Origin: Cyanophora paradoxa
Lineage: Eukaryota > Glaucocystophyceae > Cyanophorales > Cyanophoraceae
DNA length: 64,000 nucleotides
Assembly (NCBI GenBank): GCA_004431415.1
Contig: QPMI01000408.1
Coordinates: 434,001 to 498,000 of the forward strand
Direction of reading: 5' to 3'
The notes beneath the pieces are model-generated. The model did no database searches and was not told the DNA's origin. It saw nothing but the letters and a program-made list of their open reading frames with translations. Both the position numbers and the translations under genes were made by a program. This document shows positions 22,477 through 32,107 of the stretch, piece after piece (position 1 is the first letter of the stretch; the number at the start of each line of letters is the position of its first letter).

Positions 22477-25400
22477 GGCGATGGCCGCGGGGGGCGCGGC
22501 GGCGGGAACGGGAGCGGGGCGGCAGAGGCGGCCGACTCAGCGACCGGAACCAAGAGCCCGGGCGGGGCTGCGGCGGGGAGGGGGGGGAGGGGGCGCCCGC
22601 GGAGGCGGAGGGGGCGGCGGCCTCTGTAACGGCAGCGCCGAAGAGGACGCGGCGACCGGCGGCGACGGGAGGTGCGCGAGGGAGGTAGGGCGCGGGAAGG
22701 GCTCCAGACGCTCGCCCGGCGCCTCCGCTCCGGCGGCGGGGCCAGCGGAGGCTGCCGGGTCCGGCGTCCGCGGCGTGCTGGGGGCGCTCGAACCCCGCTC
22801 CGGGGCGGTGGCCGGCGGCGCGCTCGCGGGCGGGGCGGCCACGTGCAGGGGCCACCGCCCCAGCCAGATGGGCGGCTGCAGCGGCAGCGCGGTGGGGGCT
22901 GCCGGGACCGGCGCCCGCGGAGCGATCGGCACGGGCGACCTCGCCGGTATGCGCCCGCCGCCCACTGCGCCGACGTCGCCGCCCCGTCGGCGCCGCCGCG
23001 TCGGCGCCGGCCAGAGGCTGCTGCGCGGCTTGAGCGGGCGCCTGCGCCAGCTGCGCGAGGGCCGACTGGAGCACCCGCGTGGCAAGTGCGTCCGCGGCGC
23101 CCTGCGCGCGCCTCTGCGCCGGCTGCTGCACCGGCTGCGGCGGCTGCGGCAACGGCCGCTGCTGCTGCTGGTGGAAGTGCTGCAGAGCAGGGTGGGGCGC
23201 CCGAGTCGCCGAAGGCCGGGCCAGCAGCTGCTGCGCTTGCAGCACGTGGAGCGGCTGCGGCGGCTGCGGCGGCTGCGGCGGCTGCGGCGGCGGGTGCAGC
23301 AGCGCCTGTGCGTACTGCTGCAGCGCGTGCGCCTGTGCCTGCGCCGCCGCCGCCGCCACCCGCTGCGCCTCCCCGGGCTGCCACGCCTGCGCCGGGGCTG
23401 CGGCGGCGGGCTGCTGCTGCTGCCACTGGCGCTGGGCGGCGCGGTGCAGGAGCGTGGCGACTTGGCGCGGGCTCTCCCGTAGAGTGCTAAGCACGCCCAG
23501 GAGCTCGTAGAGGTGCTGCGCCAGCTGCTGCTCCGCCCGCGGGCGGCTGCGCCCCGCCGCGTCGAGTCCCCCCAGCTCTTGGAGCACCTCCCGCAGCTTG
23601 GCGTGCACCTGGGGCGCAGCGTGAGCGCAGGCGGGGCGGGGCGGGGCGGGGCGGGGCGGGGCGGGGCGCGCCTGCAGCAGCTGGATCTGAAGGTACGGCG
23701 CCATGAACTGTGGCGGCGGCGGATCGGAACGCATCGCATCGGCGGCGGCGGCGAGGGGCGCGGGGCAGGAGGGCGCGCACGAGCGGGTCGGCGGCGAAGA
23801 GGGTCCGGTCGACCGGGCCGAGGGCGAGCGCCAGGATGTTCTGGACGGCCCGAAGGCCCGCCGCGACCCGCGCCAGCAGGGACCGCCGCACCTGCCGCCC
23901 CGGCGCGTGGGCCGGCGCGAAGGCGGGAGCGGGGGCTGCGAGGAAGAAAAGCGTACCAAAGGGTCCGCATGCGTGCAGAACGCCTGCAGTGAAAGCGGTC
24001 AGAGGGGGCGGCGCTGGAGGAGGGGTACGGGCGAACCCGGAAGGCTTCGAGGAGGGGTACGTAGCACGCGGTGCCCCCCGTGGCGTGGAACGGGCCCGCG
24101 TCCAGCGAGCCGGGCTGCGGGGCGGCCTCAGGCGCGCAGGAAGAAAGGGGGGGGAGGGGAGGGGCCAAGGAGGGGTACGCGCCTCTGGGGGCTGGAGCAG
24201 GAGCTCTCGGGCGGGGTCCAGGTCGAACAGCGCGGCGGCGGGAGGGAAGGGGACGGGTATCGCGACGGGCGCGGGGGCCGGGGCCGGGGCCGGGGCCGGG
24301 GCCCGAGAGGATGAGGAGGCGTAGGCGGAGGAGGAGGAGGAGGAGGAGGAGGAGGCGGGCTGCGCCGCGGCCGCGGCCAGGCCGGCGGCGGGCTGCATGC
24401 CGGCCAACCGCTGCGGCCGAGAGGAAGTGGATGAGGAGGCCGCGGCGGCGGCGGCTGCGGCGGACGCGGCGACGGCCGCCGCGGCCGCCGCGGCCCTCTG
24501 CCGCTGCTCGGCGACCGCCGCGGCTCGCTGCCGCTGCTCGTGGACCGCCTGCAGCTCCGCGTGGCGCGCCTCCGCCGCCTCCTGCGCGCCCGCCCGCCCG
24601 CCCGCCCGCGTGAGCCGCTCTCCGCCGGCGCGGCGGCGCGGAATCGTGTACCCGGGTGTCGTAGAGGTTGCGGAGTAGAATGAGGAGGTCGTCGAGGCAG
24701 GGGTACAGCTGCAGGGCGCTGGGGCCGCCGGCGCCGGCCTCGAGCGCGGCGGCGACCTCGTCCAGATCGCGCAGCACGGCCAGCGGCGTGGTGGTGCGTA
24801 CCTCCAGTCCGCCCCGCTGGCCAGCGCGTGAGCGGGGAGGCGGCGGAGGGGGGGAAGGGCTAAGGGGCGTACCCGGCCGTCGACGAAGAAGAGGAGCGGG
24901 GCGGGCCCGAGGGGGGCGCAGGCGGCGGCGAGGAGCGCGGCGGCCTCGCGGAGGCTCGCGGCGGCGCGCGGGGCGAGGCCGGCGTCGGCGGCCCGCGGCC
25001 CGCCGGCCGCCAGCGCGTCCCGCACTGCTATGAGCTCTGCAAAGGGCGCGAGGATCGCCTGGAGCAGCCGGCGCTCGGGGGGCGCCGGCGCGCCGGCGGC
25101 GGCGGGCGGCGAGGCGCGCGGGGACCCGCGGGGGAGGCCCGAGGCCCCTCGCCGCGGATCCTGCCTGCGCGAGCGAAGAGGGCGCGGAGGCCTTGGCGGT
25201 GACGCGGGAGGAGCCGTCGGCGACGGCCCGCGGGCGCCAGCGCCGGCGACGGCCCGCGGGGCGCCAGCGGCGGCGCCGGGAGGGTGTCGGTGCAGGACGG
25301 CGCTCGCGGCGGCCTCGAGGGCGATAGCGCGGCGCAGCGCCGGCGGGGGCACCGCCAGCGCCGGGAACGAGAGCCCCGGCCCGTCCCGGCCCCTGGGGCG

Positions 25401-25499
25401 GCCGGCGGGGCGCCGGGGTCCGCGACGCGGCGGCGGGAGCGACGGCGGCTTCGGGTGCCGCCGGGGGCGCTGCTTCCGTCTCCGGCGCCGGCGCTGCAA
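22436..25499 (-). CDS. Gln/Ala-rich central coding region, unrecognised
   Basis: Two overlapping minus-strand frames (25499-23487 and 23959-22436) probably represent several exons. Ordinary-looking segments include ERRLLQAILAPFAELIAVRD (about 25070), QLYPCLDDLLILLRNLYDTR (about 24700), HAELQAVHEQRQRAAAVAEQ (about 24560), LRAVQNILALALGPVDRTLF (about 23850) and VHAKLREVLQELGGLDAAGR (about 23600), then Gln-rich tracts (HFHQQQQRPLPQPPQ). The mix of helical segments with Q-rich and Pro-rich linkers resembles transcription or scaffold proteins in general composition only; no named family is recognised. Exon joins are uncertain. Confidence 0.4.
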
Positions 25500-26522
25500 G
25501 CGCCGGGGCCTGTGATGCGGTTATGGGAGCGTCGACGGCGGATTCCGCCGGCACCGTGGGCGCCTCTGGCGCCGGCGGCGCGAGCGGCGGAGCCCACGGC
25601 ACGGCGGGAGGCGCGGCGGCGGATTCCGGCGGCGCCGCAGTAGACGGAGCCACCGGGTCGGGCGCCGCGGCGACCACCGCCGTTGCCTCCAGCGCTGCGA
25701 GCGGCGAAGGCTGCAGAGGCCGCGCCACGGAGGGGAGTGCGACGGCGGCCCCGGCGCCGCCACCGGCGCCGCCACCGCAGACAGAGACAGAGACGCGGCC
25801 GGGGGAGCGGCGCGGCTGGCGGGAGCGGCGCGGCCGGCGATGCGGCGGCGGGAGCGACGGCGGCTTCGGGCGCCGCCGGGGGCGCTGCGTCCGTCTCCGG
25901 CGCCGGCGCCGCAAGCGCCGGGGCCCACGAAGCGGTTGGAGGAGCGACGACGGCGGATTCCGCCGGCACCGCAGGCGCCACCTCCGCCTCTGGCGCCGGC
26001 GACGCGAGCGGCGGAGCCCGCGGCACGACGGGAGGCGCGGCGGCGGATTCCGGCGGCGCCACCGCAGAGGGGGCCACCGGCGGCACAGGCTCCGGCTCGG
26101 GCGCCGCGGCGACCACCGCCGTTGCCTCCAGCGCTGCGAGCGGCGAAGGCTGCAGAGGCCGCGCCACGGAGGGGAGTGCGACGGCGGCCCCCGGCGCCGG
26201 CGCCGGCCCCGCTGCAGATAGAGCCAGCGGCGGCACTGGCCCCGGAAAGGGCGAGGCCGCCGCGGCCAGCGGCTCCAGCGCCGAGACGCCCTCGCCGCCC
26301 CCGTCTCCATCCCCGTCGTCGCCCTCGTCGTCGGTCACTGGGATGGAGGCCCCTGCGCGGGCGTCGGGCCGGCGGGAGGGCGAGCGGGCGGGCGGGCGGG
26401 GCGCACCGCCCGAGGAAAAGCTGGGCGCGGGGCTCCCGAGCGGCCGCCCATCCTGTGGCATCGCCGCCGGAGCCGGCGACTGCGACGCCGACGGCGGGGC
26501 CGAGGGCAGAGCCCCGTCCTCG

Positions 26523-26554
<32 letters not shown>

Positions 26555-29500
26555 AGCTTCTTCTGAAGACGCCGCCACCGGCAGCGCTGGTGCGAGCAGC
26601 TCCTCCGCCGGAGCAGCTGCCGCCTGCGACGCCGCCGGGACGGCCGCTGCCGCCGCCACCGTCGCCTCTGCCGCCGCCCGCAGAGCCGCTGCAGGGGCGA
26701 CAACACCTTCCGCAACCACGAGCTCAGTCATCCCCGCCGCCTCCGCCTCCGCCACCGCCTCCATGAGCGTTTCCAGTGCTGTCCGCCCAGCCGCTGCTGC
26801 CGGCGCCGCTGGTGCCTTCGGCGACGTCGCCGACCCCGACCCTGTCGCTGAGCCCGCCGCTTCCTCTGGCGCGGACGGCGCTGCCACTCTCGCCGCCCTT
26901 GCCGCCTCCACGATCATTTCCTTCGTAGCCGCCGCTTGGATCACCGCCGCCAGATTCGCCGTAGACGCCTCCGAACGTTCCCGCTTTGCGTCTCTCTCCG
27001 ATTGCGCCGCCACCGTCAACGCAATCGCCTTCGTCACCCACGACGCCTTCCGCACTGCAGGCGCCGCCGTCGCCTCCCGCGAGGCGGCGGACGGCGACGC
27101 CTCCCGTGCCGCGGCCACCGCCGCCGCCTCCCGTGCGGCGGGCGCCGGCGACGCCTCCCGTGCGGCCGGTTCCGGCGACGCCTTCCGCGTGGCCGGCGAC
27201 GCCTCCCGCGCGGCGGGCGCCGGCGACGCCTCCCGTGCGGCGGGCACCGCCGCCGCCTCCCGCGCGGCGGGCACCGCGCCGCCTCCCGTGCCGCGGGCAC
27301 CGCCGCCGCCTCCCGTGCCGCGGGCACCGCCGCCGCCTCCCGTGCGGCGGGCGCCACCGCCGCCTCCCGCGCGGCGGGCACCGCCGCCGCCTCCCGTGCC
27401 GCGGGCACCGCCGCCGCCTCCCGTGCCGCGGGCACCGCCGCCGCCTCCCGTGCGGCGGGCGCCACCGCCGCCTCCCGCGCGGCGGGCGCCGGCGACGCCT
27501 CTTGCGCGGCGGCGGCAGGCGACACCTCCCGCGCGGCGGGCGCCGCCGCAGACGCCTTGCGGGCGCGGCGGTCGGAGAGGCCTCCTGCGCAACCGGCGCC
27601 GCTGCAGCTCCCGCCCGGCGGGCGCCGCTGCATCCCGTGCGGCGGGCGCCGCCGCCGCCTCCCGCGCAGCGGCCGCCGCCATCGCCTCCTGCACGGCGGA
27701 CGCCGCCGCCGCCTCCCGCGCTGCGGGCGCTGCCGCTGCCTCCCGCGCAACGGGCGCCACCAACGACTTCGGCGTGGCGGGCGCCGCCGACGCCTCCCGT
27801 GCGGCATGCGCCACCGCCGCCTCCCGTGCCGCAGGCGCCGGCGACGCCACCCGCGCGGGCGCCGGCGACGCATCCCGAATGGCGGCCGCCGCCGACGCTC
27901 CTGCGCTGCGGACGCCACCGCAGCCTCCTGCGCGGCGGGCGCTGCCGCCGCCTCCCACGCAACAGGCGCTGCCGACGCCTCCCGCGCGCGGGCGCTGTTG
28001 CCGTCTGCCGCGCAATAGGCGCTGCCGCCGCCTCCCGCGCAACGGACGCCACCGACGCCTCCGCGCGGCGGCGGCCGGCGACGCCATCCGCGCGGCCGGC
28101 GCCGCTGCAGCCTCCCGCGCGGCGGGCGCCGCCGGCGCCGCAGCCTGGGACGGAGGCCTTTCCGACGAAGGCCTTCCGGCCGGGGGCACGGGCGCGGGCG
28201 CGGGCGGGGAAGCCGCTGGGCCCTCACACGCGTGCGCCGGGCGCTCGCCCCCTCCGCCGCCCTTCTCTCTCAGCTTGGCCGCCATCATCGCCGCAGGGCC
28301 GACGCCAGCCTTGGGCGTCCGGGGGGCGCCTCCGGCGGCCGGCCTCGGCGCACCCCCCGCGTCCCTCGCCGGGGGCCTGTCGGGGGCGTCACACGGGGAA
28401 GCGAAATGGGAGAGGGGGTACGAGCGCGGCGCACGGGACAAACAGGAGCGAGGGTGCGGAAGCGGACGACGCCGCTGGAGGGGCGGGGCCGCTGCGGGGC
28501 GGTGAGGGGGCGGCAGGGCCACGGGCGACCGGGCGCGCGCACGTGGATACGGTCGCATCGGAGGAGCCGGAGGAAAGCCGGCGGCGGGGCGCGACGCTGA
28601 AGCGCGGGAGGCATCAGCGGCGGACCTCACGGAAGGAATGTGGGGGAGGGCGCACGAAGAAGCGGCCTCGGGGGGCGGGTCCCCGGTGGGGCGCCGGATG
28701 CCCGAGCTGCCCCGCTTGAGGCGGGAGAGGGGTATGTCATCGTCGTCGTCGTCGTCGTCGCTGTCCCGGGCCGCCGGAGGAGGGGCGGGGGCGGGGGCGG
28801 GGGCGGGGCGGGGGCGGGGGCGGGGGCGGGGCGGGGGCGGAGGGGGTACGCGGGGCGAAGCAGAAGACGAGGAAGAGGAGGGACCGCGGGGCGAGGGGAG
28901 GGGGAGGGGCCCGGGCCGCGGCCCGGGGCGAGGCGGCGGCGGGGGCGGGGCGCCGCGGGGCGAGGGGGACGGGGAGGGCGCCGTGGGCGCGGATCGCTTC
29001 ACGAAGATGGCGGGGGCTGGCTCCGGTTCCGGGGCAAGGCGTGGGGCGAGGGGGCGAGGGAGGGCACGCCCGGGATCGTCACTGCGAGGCGCCCCGCCGG
29101 CGCGAGGCGTGGGCGGGCCCGGAGGCCGGCTGGCCGACTCCGCCGGCGGCCGCGCGGCCGGCGCGAGCGCGGGCGCGGGAGGGGTCGCTGGGTGGGCGGC
29201 ACGCGCTGGCGGGTCGGGAGGAGGCGGGAGCGGGCGGGGGCGCCGCGCTCGGGGCGGGCCCAGCAGGCCCTGCCGCCTTCTTCGGGGCGCGGGGGCCGGC
29301 GGGGCTACAGGGGGCGGCGCCGGCGGGTCGGCCCGCTGCAGACCCGGGGCCGGCGGGGCGCGAGGGGCGGACCGGCAGGTTCGCCGGCTGCGGTCTGGGG
29401 AGGCGAGGGGGCCGGGGCGGCGGGGGGGAAGAAGCGACGAGCCGGTCGCTGTCGTTGACGGCGAAGGGGTCGAATCCGGCGGAGGCCCCTTCCCCTTCCC

Positions 29501-30268
29501 CTCATCCCTCGGCCCGCCCCTCCGGCGGTCGGGCCGGAGCCGGGCCGGGGCAGGGGCCGGCTCCGCGGGGCGCTCCGGCGTGGGCGGGGCGGCGGGCCGC
29601 GGGGGGCTCGGCGTCAGCGCTCGCGCGGGGCTCGGGCTCCGCGGCGGGCGAGGCGGCGGCGGCGGCACCGCCGGAGGCGGCGCCGGCAAAGGCACGGCCG
29701 CCTCTGCCGATGCCTCCCGCTCTCCTCGCGCCGCGGCGGCCGCTGCCCTCGGCCTCCCTCGCCAGGCCGCCGCGCGGGCTGCCGGGCGCGGCGCCTCGCC
29801 GCGCCGCTCGCGCCCGCCCCGCCGGGGGCTCACGCTCCGGCTCCGGGCCCTCCTCTGCCGCCGCTCGGGGCTCCGGCTCCTGCTCCGACTGCGGCTGCGG
29901 CTGCGGCGCCGGTCCCGCCGGCCGCCCCGATCCTGGCTCCGGCTCCGGCTCCGGCTGCGGCTGCGGCTCCGGCTGCGGCTCCAGCTGCGGACCCTCCGTC
30001 GCTGCCTGCGCGGGCTGGGGCTCACGCTGCGACTCCGGCTGCGGCGCCTGCGCCCCGGGCTCCGGCTTCTGCTCCGGCTGCGGTCCCGGTTGCCGCCCCT
30101 GCTTCGCTTCGCGTCCCGCTCCCGCTCCCGATCCCGCTCCCACTCCCGCTCCCGATCCCGCTGCAGTGGCTCGGGCGACCGTTCGGCTGCCCGCCGCTTC
30201 CGCTCCGCAGACCCTGCGGGCTTCGTCAGAGGCCGGCCACCGCCGCGCGAGGGCGGACGCTGCAGCAC
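25028..30268 (-). CDS. Large Ala-rich and Arg/Ser-rich coding region, unrecognised
   Basis: The minus strand is open for 1746 codons. From the upstream end it shows a Ser-Arg-rich stretch (about 30150-29800), Pro-rich linkers, an acidic run SDDDDDDDDIPLSRL (28734-28770), a long array of about ten-residue PAAREAAAV repeats (about 28100-27030), then a helical Ala/Glu region (ERDAKRERSEASTANLAAVI), another acidic patch (VTDDEGDDGDGDGGGEG, about 26300) and a repeated 100-residue Ala/Pro unit. Ser-Arg domains are known from RNA-processing proteins; nothing more specific can be said. In 30250-29500 a second minus frame (Glu/Pro/Gln repeats) is equally open, so the exact frame there is ambiguous. 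The plus strand is also open in places, a side effect of GC-rich triplet repeats. Confidence 0.45.
25484..26210. repeat. Tandem duplication, unit about 420 bp
   Basis: Bases about 25484-25790 and 25904-26210 are close copies. On the minus strand both encode VALPSVARPLQPSPLAALEA and APAPETxAAPPAAPEAAVAP, which supports the minus strand as coding. The two copies fall in different frames, so an intron or a frameshift must separate them. Confidence 0.7.
26990..28110. repeat. GC-rich minisatellite coding for PAAREAAAV-type repeats
   Basis: Units of about 27-33 bases, with the core GCCGCCTCCCGTGC.GC.GGC, are repeated dozens of times, with blocks of near-identical higher-order repeats around 27240-27480. 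On the minus strand they read as Ala/Arg/Glu-rich ten-residue units likely to form a long helix. Because the units are multiples of three, several frames on both strands remain open. Confidence 0.8.
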
Positions 30269-30822
30269 CGATGGCGTTCGTGCTGCGCTCGGACTCCTCC
30301 CGCACCGCCGCCGCGGGGGCGTCTGCGCATGCCGTGCGTTCCACCACTTGGATGCGGGCCGTCACTTCCGCGGCACGGGCCGTCGCTTCGGCGCGAGCCG
30401 CGTCCCGGTACCCTCCCCAGCCCAGGGGCAGGGCAGCCCGAACCACGGCCGCGGCGGCGACGCGGGCGGAGACAGCCGCCGTGGGCGGCGAGGTCGCCGA
30501 TGAGAAAGGAGCCGCAGCCGCCAGCCGCGCCGCGGCGGGCGCGTCCGGCGCTGCGCGTCGGGCCGCTGCCGCGGGCGAGGCCGCCGCCGACGCCGGTGCC
30601 GCTGCGGCTGGGGGGATCGCTGTTGAAGGTGCAGCTGAAGGCCGGACCAGCGTTGCAGGCGAGGCCAGCACCGCGCCGGCGGGCGAGGCCGGTGGCTGCA
30701 CCCGGGTCAGAGCGGGGCGGGGCGGGGCGGGGCGGGGCGGGGCGGGCGGAAGCGCACGGGGCCGGACTTCGCGGGCTCCTCCAGAGACGTGAGGAGGTCC
30801 AGGAGGGCGGCGGCGCTCGAGT

Positions 30823-31660
30823 CTACTCCCGCCTGCTTTGCCTGCGGCCCGTCAGTCTCCGAGTCGGCGGAGGCGACGGCGGCGGAGGCGGCGCGGGGCG
30901 CGAGCGCACCGCGGGCGGCTGTTCGAGGGGGACGGGTCTGTACTGCGGGGGCGGGTCCTCGGGGAGAAAGATGCCGGCATTCCCGGAGGTCGTCCTCGCG
31001 AGGGGCCGCCTCGGATTCGAGAGCGAGAAGCGGACGGCGGGCTTGCTGGCGGGCGCTTCGCTCAAGGTCGGAGCGCTCGCGGGGGCAGCCGAGCTGCCCG
31101 CCGCGGGCGTCGGCGGCTCATGGATCGGCGGCGGGGGCGGCGGGATCGGCGCCGGCGGCTCCGCCGACGCGGCGGGTGCGGGGAACCGGAGTGGGGAAAT
31201 AGGCGCGCGCGCAGGCGCGGGCCGCGACAGCGGGGACACAGGAGCCACGGCGGGCCGCTCTGCGGCTCTGGCTGGAGCGGCTCTGGCAGTAGGCGCGGTG
31301 TGCGCGGTTTGGCCCTGCGGCGACGATGCTGCGGGCGGGGAGCCGGGCTGTGCGCCGCTGGCTCCAGACGCTGTGAGAAGGTTCGCCCCGCGCGCTTCTG
31401 CATCCTCGTGGCCCTGCAGCAGCCCTCAGCGTCAGGGGCGTCGAACCGCGGGAACCGCGGGAATAGTGGGTGGGCGGGGCGAGCGTGCCTGCAACAAGAA
31501 AGGAGGGGCGGGGAGAGGTTGTGGGTTCGGCAGCCGCACAGTACGCTCCTTGCGCGCCAAGCAGTCCTCCACGAAGAGCGGCAGCACCAGCCGAAGAGCG
31601 CTGAGCCGGTCCGGCGGCGCTGAGCCGCTTCCCAGAGACACTGACATGCTTATAGTGCCT
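30823..31660 (-). CDS. Probable 5' exons of the minus-strand low-complexity gene
   Basis: Two ordinary-looking coding blocks lie here. The first contains MSVSLGSGSAPPDRLSALRL then VLPLFVEDCLARKERTVRLP and starts at an ATG near 31652; the frame is also open further upstream (DELLWFERFLAGPYTGESVL) but has no ATG there. The second contains SKPAVRFSLSNPRRPLARTT and AGIFLPEDPPPQYRPVPLEQ (about 31060-30900). They are followed downstream by Ala-rich sequence (RAALPLGWGGYRDAARAEAT, about 30400). No domain is recognised. The gene would be transcribed divergently from the myosin gene, sharing the 31660-32107 interval as promoter region. Confidence 0.45.
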
Positions 31661-32107
31661 CCGCGAGCGATTGGAGGGTGTCGAGGCGAGCGGCGGCGAG
31701 TCCAGAATCTACCAACCGCGAACAAGAGTACGCTCTCGCCGGTGTACGGGCCAGCGAGGAAGCGCTCAAACCACAAGAGCTCATCGTGGAGCTTCTTCCG
31801 CACGCAGGGGCGACGTGGCGGAACTAGCGCCTATTGGTTGTTTTGACCGCTTGGCATTCGCGCTGAGTTGATCGCTCACCGGTGCTCTACAGCGCATTCT
31901 GCAACGCTAGCGCTCTGGGGCCCTGCTGGCGCTGACTGGCCTTGTGCCCGCGACCCACCCCCGGCTGGGCGCTCTGGGAGTTGAACCAGAGCCTTCATCA
32001 TCGTTTGGGGGGTACATTTGTGCCGCAGTGCGCGTGTTCAGTTGCAATGGATGCCCCGGTGCTTCGGTGCCTCTAGCTTGGCATCGGCAGCTGCAGAAAA
32101 GCCTGCA
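31661..32107. promoter_or_regulatory. Divergent intergenic region between low-complexity gene and myosin
   Basis: About 450 bases separate the presumed start of the minus-strand gene from the myosin ATG. No TATA box is clear. It contains AGCGCT and GCTAGC palindromes near 31900. The promoter role is inferred from gene orientation only. Confidence 0.3.

Noticed and set aside
26990-28110. CRISPR array
   Set aside because: The units are contiguous, imperfect, in-frame coding repeats without unique spacers, in a eukaryotic gene context.
25683-28505. A 940-codon plus-strand Ala/Ser/Gly frame
   Set aside because: It mirrors the minus-strand repeat protein through triplet periodicity. The repeated 100-residue unit and acidic runs make better sense on the minus strand. 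Kept only as a possibility in the findings.
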